Origin: Mycobacterium yunnanensis
GTDB lineage: Bacteria; Actinomycetota; Actinomycetes; Mycobacteriales; Mycobacteriaceae
Reading direction: 5' to 3'
Length of the DNA stretch: 64,000 nucleotides
Assembly (NCBI RefSeq): GCF_025823185.1
Contig: NZ_JACKVK010000008.1
Span: 605,472-669,471 of the forward strand
Each line of letters opens with the position of its first letter. Position 1 is the stretch's first letter. Shown one piece after another: positions 43,590 to 51,981 of the stretch. A model generated the notes under the pieces. The model was given only the letters and a program-made list of their open reading frames with translations, had not been told where the DNA came from and ran no database searches. The position numbers were made by a program, and so were the translations under genes.

Positions 43590-44866
43590 CAGGTGTGCGT
43601 CGAGGTGGTCGCCGCGACCACACCGCTGCCGTGACGCGGGGGTCGATGCCGTGGGCGATAAGTCACGATGGCGGCCAGTCCACGACTGCTCGCCGAGGTG
43701 GCGGAGCGCACCAAGTACAACTGTTGCACGGTGTCGACGTCGAGTCTTGCGACGACGATGAGGTCGGTGGCGTGGCGCACGGCTTCCGACAGCAGCCACG
43801 AATCTCCCAGGGCACCAGCGTCGACGACCACCGTTGCGCCGTCCTCGACCGCGCCGAATGGCGACGAAGATTCATCCTGGAGTCGGATGAACTTCACGGG
43901 GCCACCCTCTGCGGCGGCAGCCGCCAGCAGTGAGGCCACGACCTCCGCTCCGGAGGACGACGACGCCCCGATGACCACGACGATCCGAGCGGGTCCGGGT
44001 GACGTGCACTGGGCAAGGAGCGTTCGCCCCAACACGCCCGATTGGTCAAGGCGCGCAACCTCATCCAGGTCGACAGTCGGCCCGATCACACGGTCGACGT
44101 AGGCCACGACGTCATTGGCCGCGGCCAAGTATCCCGTCTTGCGACGGCGGGCGAACTGGCGCAGCGGCACGAGGCTGGCACCTATGAGGGCACCCAAGAC
44201 CGCACCGAGCAGCCACCTGCTCTCGGAGGCTCCTTGCGCGGTGGGTGCCTGGAGCACCGCAATCGTCGCGGGAGTGCCCGCCGCGAGGTCGATCGATTCG
44301 CGCACCGTCCGAACGTCGCGAACGCGCGCCAGATCACCCGCTGCGTTGGCCTCGGCCTCCCACGCGTCGAGGGCGGGAAGGATGGTCAGCAGCTGACGCT
44401 TCGACCGCTCGCCGACCTGACCGCGATAGACGTCGATGGCCGCCTGCACCAACCGGATTGCCTCCGCATCGGACGCGGCGCTGCCGCTGAAGTCGATGAC
44501 GGCCGAGCCCTTCTCCTGCAGTACGTCGACTTTGGCCGAGTCGTTCTGTCCGAGGCTGGCACCGACGGCGCGGGTGAAGCCGGTTCCCGACAGGAAGGCG
44601 ACTTCGCCCGCGACGTACTGGGTGACGTAGGCCTCGGTGTCGGGCGTGCTGCGGTCGGCACCGGTGGCCAATGCCGTCAACTCCGCCGGCGGGGTAATTC
44701 GCACCAGCGCAGTGGCGGTGGACTCGGTGCCCAATGCCGAGAAGCACAGACCGCCGACGGCTGCTCCGACGACTGCGCCGACGGCTACTCCGGCCGCGAG
44801 CCGTGCGCTCCGCCGTCTGGACGCCTGGCGTGGCACCTTGAGCGGCGGTGCCGCGCCCCGTGACAT
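43589..44866 (-). CDS. Wzz-type chain-length determinant-like protein, second paralogue
   Basis: 425 residues. Membrane helices at about 24-46 and 217-238 flank an extracytoplasmic helical domain (TATALVRITPPAELTALATG to the second helix). The cytoplasmic tail has VVIGASSSSGAEVVASLLAA in place of a Walker A and VDAGALGDSWLL in place of a Walker B. As in the first paralogue the P-loop Lys is missing. Shared segments (for example YVAGEVAFLSGTGFTRAVG against FVKGEVAYLSGDGFARAVA) show both arose by duplication. It heads the chain-length/flippase/polymerase unit and probably scaffolds it. No tyrosine-rich tail, as phosphorylated by BY-kinases, is seen. Confidence 0.82.
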   Translation of the reverse strand: MSRGAAPPLKVPRQASRRRSARLAAGVAVGAVVGAAVGGLCFSALGTESTATALVRITPPAELTALATGADRSTPDTEAYVTQYVAGEVAFLSGTGFTRAVGASLGQNDSAKVDVLQEKGSAVIDFSGSAASDAEAIRLVQAAIDVYRGQVGERSKRQLLTILPALDAWEAEANAAGDLARVRDVRTVRESIDLAAGTPATIAVLQAPTAQGASESRWLLGAVLGALIGASLVPLRQFARRRKTGYLAAANDVVAYVDRVIGPTVDLDEVARLDQSGVLGRTLLAQCTSPGPARIVVVIGASSSSGAEVVASLLAAAAAEGGPVKFIRLQDESSSPFGAVEDGATVVVDAGALGDSWLLSEAVRHATDLIVVARLDVDTVQQLYLVRSATSASSRGLAAIVTYRPRHRPPRHGSGVVAATTSTHT

Positions 44867-45004
44867 AGAAGCGGATCTTACGGTGACTCGTCGGAAATCT
44901 TTTGCAAGTCAACGACGGGTTTGCGACCCCGGCATCCCTTCGTCGCAATTACGACCTTCGTCGTCGGCCGACACAGAACCCCCGCGCTCAGATACCGTGA
45001 GCTG

Positions 45005-45712
45005 GTGACGAGCTCGCTGACGGGATTCGACGATTGGCTCAACCGCGAGCTCGAGGAGTGTGCGCGCGTCGTCGGTGAGGACGTCCGCACGTACGTGGCG
45101 CGCTCCGTCGCGTCGCGGATGGTCAACGAACAGCGGGCGGCAGGCGGCCCCGGGTTCATCGAGTTGATGACGCATCTCGCCGCGTCCGGAGTGTTTGCTG
45201 TGTCCGCCATGCCGGACACTTCGGAGACCGTAAACGACCCGTCGAGGCTGAGGGCCTTGTATGCCACCGGTTTGTTGGACACTCCGCCGGACGAAGCGTT
45301 CGACCGCATTACCCGGGCGGCCGCGGCTGCGTTGGACGCACCGAGTTCGGCGGTTTCGCTGGTGGACGTCGACCGGCAATTCTTCAAGAGCACGGTGGGA
45401 ATGGGGGATTTGTCCCCCGAGCAAAGGCAGACGCCGCTCGACCGGTCGGTGTGCCAATACGCCTTGGCGAAGGGCACCCCGTTGATCATCGAGGACGCTC
45501 GAATTCACCCCGTCTTCAAGAATCACCCAGCCGTGCTCGACGGCACCGTGGTGGCCTACCTGGGTATCCCTCTGGTCGACGATGAGCAGAACGCCATCGG
45601 CACGCTGTGCGTCTTCGACAAGGAGCCCCGGCTGTGGACCACCGGGCACGTCCAGATCCTGGGCGACTTCGCCAGCCTCGCCGCGGAGAGGGCCTTCGGA
45701 CCGGGCCATTAG
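45005..45712 (+). CDS. GAF-domain sensor protein
   Basis: About 235 residues. The N-terminal roughly 80 residues are helical and unassigned. Residues about 85-230 form a GAF domain of the kind found in light, redox or cyclic-nucleotide sensors: LRALYATGLLDTPPDEAFDR, FFKSTVGMGDL, RSVCQYALAKGTPLIIEDAR and AYLGIPLVDDEQNAIGTLCV. No output domain is attached. The SVC cysteine and the ILGDFASLAA end match GAF modules that precede GGDEF or kinase domains. The start is a GTG; the frame is open for 28 codons upstream. It sits between two polysaccharide units and may sense a signal for the locus (inference). Confidence 0.82.
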   Translation: MTSSLTGFDDWLNRELEECARVVGEDVRTYVARSVASRMVNEQRAAGGPGFIELMTHLAASGVFAVSAMPDTSETVNDPSRLRALYATGLLDTPPDEAFDRITRAAAAALDAPSSAVSLVDVDRQFFKSTVGMGDLSPEQRQTPLDRSVCQYALAKGTPLIIEDARIHPVFKNHPAVLDGTVVAYLGIPLVDDEQNAIGTLCVFDKEPRLWTTGHVQILGDFASLAAERAFGPGH

Positions 45713-45836
45713 AAGGGGGTTCCCCGGCGGTGGGCGGCAAACGCGCTCAAATTGTGGGATAAATACCTACGTCTGCGTCAATCGCCACTAGAGTCGGTCC
45801 GGCGATTGTTAGCGGGGGGATCGGGGTGAATTAGAC

Positions 45837-47366
45837 GTGAACGCGATGACGCACGTGTCCGGGGCGCGGGCCATGGTGTCGCCGACGGCCTCGAGCCCAA
45901 AGATTCCCGTTGCTCGCGCCCCCATGAACAACCCGCATTGGATGGATCGGTTTCGCTCGGACCGCTGGCACATCTCGATCACCCTCATCCTCGACGTGTT
46001 TGCCGCCGCCGGGTCGGTTGCTGCGTCGCACGCGTTGTTGCCCAGCACCGAGGATCATCGCAACGTCTTGGTCTACTCCTGGGCCTTCGTGCCGTTCGTC
46101 GTCGTGGTCCTGAGCACCCGCTCCCTGTACACGCGCAAGCTTGACTTCAAGTTCCTCGACGACTTCGAACCGGTCGAGACCGCCGTCGCAGTGGCGGCGC
46201 TGGGCACGTTGACGCTGCTGATGGTGGCGGTGCCCGCACTTCCGCCGGGTGAGATCCTCCAGAACTACGTCCGCCCAAGCGATCTCGTCGTACGGCTGTG
46301 GGTAAGCGCCGCAATCTTCCTACCGACGGTGAGGCTCGTCAGGTCGCTCGTCTACCGATATCTACGCAAGAAGCATCGAGTCGGTGCCCCGGCGCTCATC
46401 GTCGGATCGGGTCCGATTGCATCTCAGCTGGTAGCGCGGATGCGGCAGGTACCCGAATACGGACTCAACCCCGTCGGTCTACTCGACGCCGCGAAACCGC
46501 CCGAGGCCGAGATGCTCGACCTGCCGTATCTGGGCACGACCGACGACCTCGAAAGCGCGGCGCGCGCCGTCAGGGCCGAAGACCTCATCGTGGCTCCGTC
46601 GTCGCTGTCGGACGAGGAGCTGGCGCGCGCGGCACAGGCGGCCCAGAACCTGGGTATCCGCGTGTTCGTCGTGCCGCGGATGTTCGACGCCGTCGGGGTG
46701 GGTACCCGGGTCGAACACCTCGGTGGCATACCGTTGTTGGCGCTTACCCGGGTGGACCCCAAGGGTTGGCAATTCGCGCTCAAGCACGGGTTCGACCGCA
46801 CGGCGGCCGCCATCGGCCTGCTACTCATCTCGCCGCTGTTCCTTGGCCTTGCCTTCCTGGTGAAGGTCACCTCGCCCGGCCCGGTGTTCTACCGTCAGGA
46901 GCGAGTTGGGCGTGACGCCAAGGTGTTCGACTGCCTGAAGTTCCGCAGCATGCGCCCGTTGCTTCCGTCGGAGGAGGGCTTCGCGCCCAAGGCCGGGGAT
47001 GCCCCGGGTGGGGTGGAGGGCGTCGACCGCCGCACCAAGATCGGCAAGATCATGCGCAAGACGTCGTTGGACGAATTGCCGCAGCTGCTCAACGTGCTCA
47101 AGGGGGACATGAGTCTGGTGGGACCGCGTCCGGAGCGACCGGCGTTCGTCGAGCTGTTCGAGATGCAGGTCCGGCGCTACGGTGATCGACACCGGGTCAA
47201 GGCCGGCATCACCGGGTGGGCTCAGGTGCACGGCCTCCGCGGGCAGACTTCCATTGCCGATCGTGCCGAGTTCGACAACTACTACATCGAGAACTGGTCC
47301 CTGCGGTTGGACTTCAAGGTCTTGGTGCTGACCGTCTTGGCGGTGTTGCGTAGCGTGGAGGACTGA
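45837..47366 (+). CDS. Polyprenyl-phosphate sugar-1-phosphate transferase (WbaP/WcaJ-like)
   Basis: 509 residues. Four or five N-terminal membrane helices precede a CoA-binding-like Rossmann domain (APALIVGSGPIASQLVARMR). Then comes the catalytic bacterial sugar transferase domain: FDRTAAAIGLLLISPLFLGL, VFYRQERVGRDAKVFDCLKF, LDELPQLLNVLKGDMSLVGP and KAGITGWAQVHGLRGQT. The Asp-Glu pair of the active site is in the SLDELPQ stretch. It starts polymer synthesis by moving a sugar phosphate from a nucleotide sugar onto the polyprenyl phosphate carrier. GTG 45837 is used; ATG 45846 is an alternative. Together with the flippase and polymerase it defines a Wzx/Wzy-type route. Confidence 0.93.
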   Translation: MNAMTHVSGARAMVSPTASSPKIPVARAPMNNPHWMDRFRSDRWHISITLILDVFAAAGSVAASHALLPSTEDHRNVLVYSWAFVPFVVVVLSTRSLYTRKLDFKFLDDFEPVETAVAVAALGTLTLLMVAVPALPPGEILQNYVRPSDLVVRLWVSAAIFLPTVRLVRSLVYRYLRKKHRVGAPALIVGSGPIASQLVARMRQVPEYGLNPVGLLDAAKPPEAEMLDLPYLGTTDDLESAARAVRAEDLIVAPSSLSDEELARAAQAAQNLGIRVFVVPRMFDAVGVGTRVEHLGGIPLLALTRVDPKGWQFALKHGFDRTAAAIGLLLISPLFLGLAFLVKVTSPGPVFYRQERVGRDAKVFDCLKFRSMRPLLPSEEGFAPKAGDAPGGVEGVDRRTKIGKIMRKTSLDELPQLLNVLKGDMSLVGPRPERPAFVELFEMQVRRYGDRHRVKAGITGWAQVHGLRGQTSIADRAEFDNYYIENWSLRLDFKVLVLTVLAVLRSVED

Positions 47367-47448
47367 TCGTCGCTCGCCAGTGTTGTTGAGCGTCAATGTC
47401 TTTGATCATGGTCCGTCACATGGCGGACGTCACGGGGGGAGGTTCACG

Positions 47449-48102
47449 GTGTACGACCCACCACCTCACGTGGGCTTGATCCCGGATGGGCTGCGGCGGT
47501 GGTCGACGTCCAACGGGGTCGGGCTCGGGGAGACCTACCTCATGGGGGCGAACAGGGTGGCCGACGTCCTGCTCGCGCTGCAGCGGCTTGGAGTGCGGAC
47601 CGTGACGGTCTACAACCTGAGCCGGGCGAATTTGGCGCGACGCGACGAGGAGTTGGAGGCCGTCTACGCGGCGTCCGTGCAATTCTTCACGACGTTGATC
47701 CCCGCCCGGTTTGATCCCGCAGTGTGCGCCGTGCGGCTGCACGGCGATCGGGCGTTGCTTCCCGAGAACTATCTCACCGCTGCGCTTGACGCCGAAAACG
47801 CCTTCAATGGCCAGGATTTCACGATCAACATGCTGGCCGCGTACGACGCCCGCGACGAACTGCGCAACGCGTTCGTCAAGGCCAAGAGCCTGGGGTGCGA
47901 CGTCAACGACGCGTTCGACATCGGCGAGGTCGACTTGGTCATCAGGACCTCACCGGAGCCACTGCTCAGCGGCTTCCTGCCTATGCAGTGTCAATACGCC
48001 CAACTGCGCTTCCTGGCGACCCCGCTGATCGACTTGCAGGACCAGCAACTCGACGAGTTGGTGGCCGATTACCGACGAACGCCGCAGCTCCATGGGAAGT
48101 GA
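47449..48102 (+). CDS. Divergent cis-prenyltransferase (undecaprenyl diphosphate synthase family)
   Basis: 217 residues against about 250 for the family. HVGLIPDGLRRWSTSNGVGL replaces the canonical MDGNGRWA motif but keeps the metal-binding Asp and RW. The second signature, normally RTSGE-x-RLSNF, reads VIRTSPEPLLSGFLPMQ. The catalytic Arg, Ser and Glu are kept, while Gly, Arg and Asn are changed. A polyprenyl synthase dedicated to the carrier lipid for this locus, or a changed or inactive homologue, are both possible. GTG 47449 has a strong GGGGGAGG six bases upstream. It is 82 bp after the sugar transferase and overlaps the next gene by GTGA, so the three act as one unit. Confidence 0.8.
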   Translation: MYDPPPHVGLIPDGLRRWSTSNGVGLGETYLMGANRVADVLLALQRLGVRTVTVYNLSRANLARRDEELEAVYAASVQFFTTLIPARFDPAVCAVRLHGDRALLPENYLTAALDAENAFNGQDFTINMLAAYDARDELRNAFVKAKSLGCDVNDAFDIGEVDLVIRTSPEPLLSGFLPMQCQYAQLRFLATPLIDLQDQQLDELVADYRRTPQLHGK

Positions 48103-49502
48103 CCCCTGTGGAGTCCAGGCGTAGCCCGATCGTCATCGGAGCCGGCCCCGCCGGGCTGACCGCAGCCCTGCGGTTGGCGCAGCGGGGAGTGACGCCGCGG
48201 CTGCTCGAGGCGACGGGCCACGTCGGTGGCCTGGCCCGCACGCCGCGCAGCGGTGACTGGTGCATCGACCCCGGAGGTCACCGGTTCTTCACCAAATCTG
48301 AAGAGGTGATGGACCTTTGGAACGCGTTGCTTCCGCCGGACCAGTGGCTGTCGGTACCGCGGAGCTCGGCGATGCTGGTCGACGGGGAGTACGTCGAGTA
48401 TCCACTGGTCGGGCGCGACATCGTGACCAAGCTCGGAATCGGCCGTGGGTTGCGTGGGCTCAGCAGTTTCGCCCTCTGGCGGATGCTCCGCAGCACCTCG
48501 CCCGGCGGGCAGCCGGCCAACTTTGAGGAGTGGGGGGTACACGAGTTTGGTCGATACTGGTACACCACGTTCTTCGACGGCTACGTCCGCAAGACCTGGC
48601 TCGCCGATCCCGCGGAACTGGCCAGCGACTGGGCGAATCAGCGCATCAAGCCCATCGACTGGGCGGTGCGGCGCACACGAAGGCACCCCAGCGAGGACGT
48701 CTTCCGGTACCCGCGGCGCGGTCCCGGACAGTTGTGGGACGCCGCCGGCGCCGCGCTGGTCGACGCGGGGGTGACGCCAACGCTCAACACCCGGGTGGTG
48801 CGGCTCTGGGAGCACGGCGGGACGTGGTACGTCGAGCTGCACGGTGGTGAGGTGATCAAGGGTGACGCGGTGTTCTCCAGCATGCCGCTGCAGTCCCTCG
48901 TCAAGGCGCTGCCGGAGGCACCTCGAAAGGTTCACGTGGCTGCGTCCACGCTGCGCCACCGGGGCCTCATCACCGTGGCCGTCGCGTTGAGCGACCATCA
49001 CGAGATCCCGTTCAACTGGGTGTACACCCCGGGCGGCGAATTCTCGTGCGGTCGCATCCAAAACTACGGCCGGTGGTCGGAGGACCTGCACCCGGCGGGC
49101 TGGGGCGGGACCTTTCTGGGATTCGAATACTTCGTCAGGCCAGACGGTGACCTCATGGCCGCCGACGAGAGCTCGCTGAGCGAGATCGTCGAGGCCGACA
49201 TCAGGGCGTTGGGCCTTGGTGCGTCCCGCATCGAGCAGGTCATGGTGCTTCGATCGCAATGTGCGTATCCGGTCTACGACCCGGTGCGGGAACGCAGCGT
49301 TGGTCGCATCCGCGACTACCTGCGTCGCCGCTATCCCACGCTTCATCCGATGGGGCGCAACGGCATGCATCGCTACGACAACCAGGACCACGCCATGATG
49401 AGTGCCATGCAGAGCGTGGCGAAGTACTTCGGCGAGGAGGTCGACCCCTGGCAGGTCAACGTCGGCCGGGATCACCACGAAACCGGGGTGCTGCGGCGCT
49501 AG
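48099..49502 (+). CDS. FAD-dependent amine-oxidase-fold oxidoreductase (polysaccharide-locus type)
   Basis: About 467 residues. The N-terminus PIVIGAGPAGLTAALRLAQR is the FAD-binding motif, followed by GGLARTPRSGDWCIDPGGHR, the GG(L)xRT/GGH block of protoporphyrinogen-oxidase and UDP-galactopyranose-mutase relatives. The C-terminus GRNGMHRYDNQDHAMMSAMQ is typical of the subgroup found in capsule and exopolysaccharide loci. The role is probably redox or mutase chemistry on a nucleotide sugar or lipid-linked sugar, but is not known. Its GTG is in the stop of the prenyltransferase (GTGA). It is the last gene before the 6C RNA. Confidence 0.85.
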   Translation: MTPVESRRSPIVIGAGPAGLTAALRLAQRGVTPRLLEATGHVGGLARTPRSGDWCIDPGGHRFFTKSEEVMDLWNALLPPDQWLSVPRSSAMLVDGEYVEYPLVGRDIVTKLGIGRGLRGLSSFALWRMLRSTSPGGQPANFEEWGVHEFGRYWYTTFFDGYVRKTWLADPAELASDWANQRIKPIDWAVRRTRRHPSEDVFRYPRRGPGQLWDAAGAALVDAGVTPTLNTRVVRLWEHGGTWYVELHGGEVIKGDAVFSSMPLQSLVKALPEAPRKVHVAASTLRHRGLITVAVALSDHHEIPFNWVYTPGGEFSCGRIQNYGRWSEDLHPAGWGGTFLGFEYFVRPDGDLMAADESSLSEIVEADIRALGLGASRIEQVMVLRSQCAYPVYDPVRERSVGRIRDYLRRRYPTLHPMGRNGMHRYDNQDHAMMSAMQSVAKYFGEEVDPWQVNVGRDHHETGVLRR

Positions 49503-49854
49503 CCTCGGCGGAGCGGCCCGGCCGTCTTTTCTCACGAATCGCTCAGGTTCGCCACGGGGTCTACTAAGACGCCTCGTTTACATTCAGTGACGAGCCTCCC
49601 CCCGGGCTCGCGAATGAATCGGCCTCGCCACCTCCCCCCCTGGTGGCGAGGCCGAGTTCATGTCGGGGCAGCCCGAGTCGTGGTGTGGGACCTACGCCGA
49701 TGCAGTTGGTCGAACACCCGGCCAATGGGCACTGTCACGGCTCCGCGCTGTCCCGCGGACTTGGTAGATGGTCCCCTCCCACGTATGGACAGTTGCGTCA
49801 ATTAAAGCATCCATCGGCGGGTCGTGCGCGGTGAAACCCTTGTCGCGCAAGCAC
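49503..49854. other. 352-bp region with a 6C RNA, otherwise empty
   Basis: Apart from the 6C-type RNA at 49591-49655 and its -10-like TACATT (49579-49584), no gene or repeat is supported. Confidence 0.6.
49591..49655 (+). ncRNA. 6C-type small RNA, second copy
   Basis: Hairpin 1: CGAGCC (49591-49596), loop with exactly six C (49598-49603), GGCTCG (49605-49610). Hairpin 2: 14 perfect base pairs (49619-49632 with 49642-49655) and seven C at 49634-49640 in the loop. TACATT at 49579-49584 would start it at about 49591, exactly at hairpin 1. Stem sequences differ from the copy at 29961 while the C-loops and layout are kept, which argues that the structure itself is under selection. Confidence 0.85.
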
Positions 49855-50919
49855 CTAACGCAGTGGGAGCTCCACGCCGGGGGTCGACGGGTCGGCGTGC
49901 AGCACGATGCTGCCGGGCTCGGTGCCTACCGGCACGCCGTAGACGAGCGGGGTCTTCTTTTGCTCGCCGGGCACGATGTCGGCGACGGTGCCCCCGAGGA
50001 AGGCGGTCGCCTCCTCGTCGAGCGGGAAGGTCTGGCCAGAGGCGTTCAGTTGCTGAAAATTGGCCACGAAGGTCAGCGGGGCGGCGCCGGTGTTGGTGAC
50101 GTCGAGGTAGACGACGTAGTACGTGCCGTCGGCGGCGGTCCGCACCGCGTCGCCAGCGGGAGAGGTGATGGTGTCACCGGTTTCGGTACCCGCCACCGCG
50201 AAGGTGTAGTCGCCGTCTTTGCCCTCGGCGCCGGGTGGCGGCGGTGTCAGTGATTCGGTCGGGGTGGCTTCGGCGGTCGGCGAGTCCGACGGCGGGGGCG
50301 TAGGTGAGGGTTCCGACGACGACGAGGTCGACACGCTTGGTGCCGCGGCGGGCTCGTCGGTCCGCGTCACGAGTGCGACGACGACGGCGATCACGACCAG
50401 CAGCAAGACCCCGGCGACGACGCCGATTACGAGCTTCCGGTTCGACGTGCCGCCGGGGGGCGGGGTGGGCGGTGGGTAGTACCCGGGCGGTGGTCCCGGC
50501 GGAGGGGCGAAGTTGGCCGGCTCCACGGCGGTCGCCTCGGGTTGCGACGACGCCTCGGGGGCAGGTGCCTCGGGCATCTCAGACGTCGGGGGAGCACCCG
50601 GTGTCTCGGGGTCCTCGGTCTTCAGCGGCTCGGTGGACAGCGAATCCCACGACGGCAGCGGCGGGTTCCACGGGTCGTCCTCGTCCAGAAGGGTCTGCTG
50701 AGCCGCGGCCGGAGGGTGGGTGTCGTAGGGCTGGACGGGTTGTTCCTGGACGCCCTCGGGGGCAGCGTCTGGCTCGCCGGCCTCCGTCGCCGCCAGTTCG
50801 TTCGTCGCATCGGGTGCCGGCGCCCGGTGCTCGGTCCACGCCCAGCCGTCCCAGTACCTCAGGACGTTGGGATCCTCCGGATCGGGATACCAATTGGCCG
50901 GTGTAAGTGGTGTCGTCAC
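49855..50919 (-). CDS. DUF2510 / DUF4352-type membrane protein
   Basis: 354 residues. The N-terminus (PANWYPDPEDPNVLRYWDGW, then AWTEH) is the short DUF2510 motif common in actinobacterial membrane proteins. A long Pro/Glu-rich cytoplasmic stretch to about residue 160 and one helix (about 163-184, LVIGVVAGVLLLVVIAVVVA) follow. A Ser/Pro/Thr linker leads to an extracytoplasmic beta-sandwich of DUF4352/immunoprotective type (about 230-354, with TYYVVYLDVTNTGAAPLTFV). The function is unknown; a cell-envelope role is likely. The start is a GTG, 4 bp after the MBL gene stop on the same strand, so the two are probably co-transcribed. Confidence 0.8.
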   Translation of the reverse strand: MTTPLTPANWYPDPEDPNVLRYWDGWAWTEHRAPAPDATNELAATEAGEPDAAPEGVQEQPVQPYDTHPPAAAQQTLLDEDDPWNPPLPSWDSLSTEPLKTEDPETPGAPPTSEMPEAPAPEASSQPEATAVEPANFAPPPGPPPGYYPPPTPPPGGTSNRKLVIGVVAGVLLLVVIAVVVALVTRTDEPAAAPSVSTSSSSEPSPTPPPSDSPTAEATPTESLTPPPPGAEGKDGDYTFAVAGTETGDTITSPAGDAVRTAADGTYYVVYLDVTNTGAAPLTFVANFQQLNASGQTFPLDEEATAFLGGTVADIVPGEQKKTPLVYGVPVGTEPGSIVLHADPSTPGVELPLR

Positions 50920-50923
50920 GAGG

Positions 50924-51637
50924 TCAGCCCCCCATCGCGGTACGCCATTGCTCCAAGCTGCTGGCCCGGTAGACGTAGTTGGTGTCGCGCACCTCCGACA
51001 GTGAGGCGCTCGGCTTGGCGGAGTACCAGTGTCCCGGGAAGACCGTCGGGTCGCCCGGCAGCCGCGAGAGCGCCTGCAGGCTGCGGTACATGTCGTCGAC
51101 GTTGCCGCCGGGAAAGTCGGTGCGCCCGCACCCCTCCAAGAACAAGGTGTCGCCGGCGACGAGCCGGCCGTCGAGCAGGAAGCACTGGCTGCCCGGGGTG
51201 TGGCCAGGGGTGTGCAGCAGCTCGATGTCGACCGCCCCCACCGTCACCGTGTCGCCGTGGTCGTGGGCGGACAGGTCGCCGCGCGGGATGCCGGTGATCC
51301 GCGAGACCCACTCGGCTTCGTGGGTGTTGACGTGCACCGGGACGCTGACCCGTTCCAGCAGTTCGGCCAGCCCCTTGAGCTCGAACCCCATCATCGACCC
51401 GCCGACGTGGTCGGGGTGGTGGTGGGTGACGAGCACTCCGGAGAGGTGCATGCCGTCGGATTCGAGGGTGTCGAGCAGGTCGTTGGCGGCATAGGCAGGG
51501 TCGACGACGACGCAGTCACCGGTCTCGCGGTCACCGACGAGGTAGGCGAAGTTGCGCATCTGCTGAGCGATCGCGTCGTTGGCGGCGAAATCGGTGCCGG
51601 ACAGCAGTTGCCTGAAGTAGAGGCGGTCGGCGGTCAT
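50924..51637 (-). CDS. MBL-fold metallo-hydrolase (glyoxalase II-like)
   Basis: 237 residues. The metal motif LVTHHHPDHVGGSMMG is the classic HxHxDH, with further ligands in LLHTPGHTPGSQCFLLD and VFPGHWYS. Family members hydrolyse thioesters such as S-lactoylglutathione; in mycobacteria the natural thiol would be mycothiol or CoA. The position before tRNA-Thr, tRNA-Met and rpmG matches Rv0634c of M. tuberculosis, from memory. It is transcribed away from those genes. Confidence 0.9.
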   Translation of the reverse strand: MTADRLYFRQLLSGTDFAANDAIAQQMRNFAYLVGDRETGDCVVVDPAYAANDLLDTLESDGMHLSGVLVTHHHPDHVGGSMMGFELKGLAELLERVSVPVHVNTHEAEWVSRITGIPRGDLSAHDHGDTVTVGAVDIELLHTPGHTPGSQCFLLDGRLVAGDTLFLEGCGRTDFPGGNVDDMYRSLQALSRLPGDPTVFPGHWYSAKPSASLSEVRDTNYVYRASSLEQWRTAMGG

Positions 51638-51707
51638 CGGGTCACCCTATTTCCCCGACGCATGTCCCCTGCAAGTACGGGCCGGATTGGCCGCGAGGAG
51701 CTGCGGT

Positions 51708-51737
51708 TTGGTGACGCCCGACCCCGGGTTGTACCCT
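51708..51737 (+). promoter_or_regulatory. Candidate promoter for tRNA-Thr and downstream genes
   Basis: TTGGTG (-35) and TACCCT (-10) are separated by 18 bp, giving a start at about 51744, roughly 40 bases before tRNA-Thr. This is a sigma-A-like promoter in the expected place. Confidence 0.5.
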
Positions 51738-51781
51738 CTCTAAGTCCCACGGCGCGGAATTTCCGACCGCCGCGGGCGGTT

Positions 51782-51854
51782 GCCCCCTTAGCTCAGTCGG
51801 TAGAGCGCTTCCATGGTAAGGAAGAGGTCAACGGTTCGATTCCGTTAGGGGGCC
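51782..51854 (+). tRNA. tRNA-Thr (GGT)
   Basis: A 73-nt cloverleaf. The acceptor stem GCCCCCT pairs with AGGGGGC; the D-arm contains AGCTCAGTCGGTAGAGC; the anticodon loop ATGGTAA between CTTCC and GGAAG gives GGT; the T-arm contains GGTTCGATTCC. The CCA end is not encoded. Confidence 0.95.
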
Positions 51855-51868
51855 CGGGTGGTGCCCAT

Positions 51869-51942
51869 GGCGGTGTAGCTCAGCTGGTTAGAGCGCACGA
51901 CTCATAATCGTGAGGTCGGGGGATCGAGCCCCCCCACCGCTA
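51869..51942 (+). tRNA. tRNA-Met (CAT)
   Basis: A 74-nt cloverleaf. GGCGGTG pairs with CACCGCT, with a G-U at the first pair. The anticodon loop CTCATAA between CACGA and TCGTG gives CAT, and the T-arm contains GGATCGAGCC. The normal first base pair is that of an elongator Met tRNA. It starts 14 bp after tRNA-Thr. Confidence 0.93.
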
Positions 51943-51981
51943 CAAGACGACAATGCAAGTGAATGAAGAAGGACGACTGAC

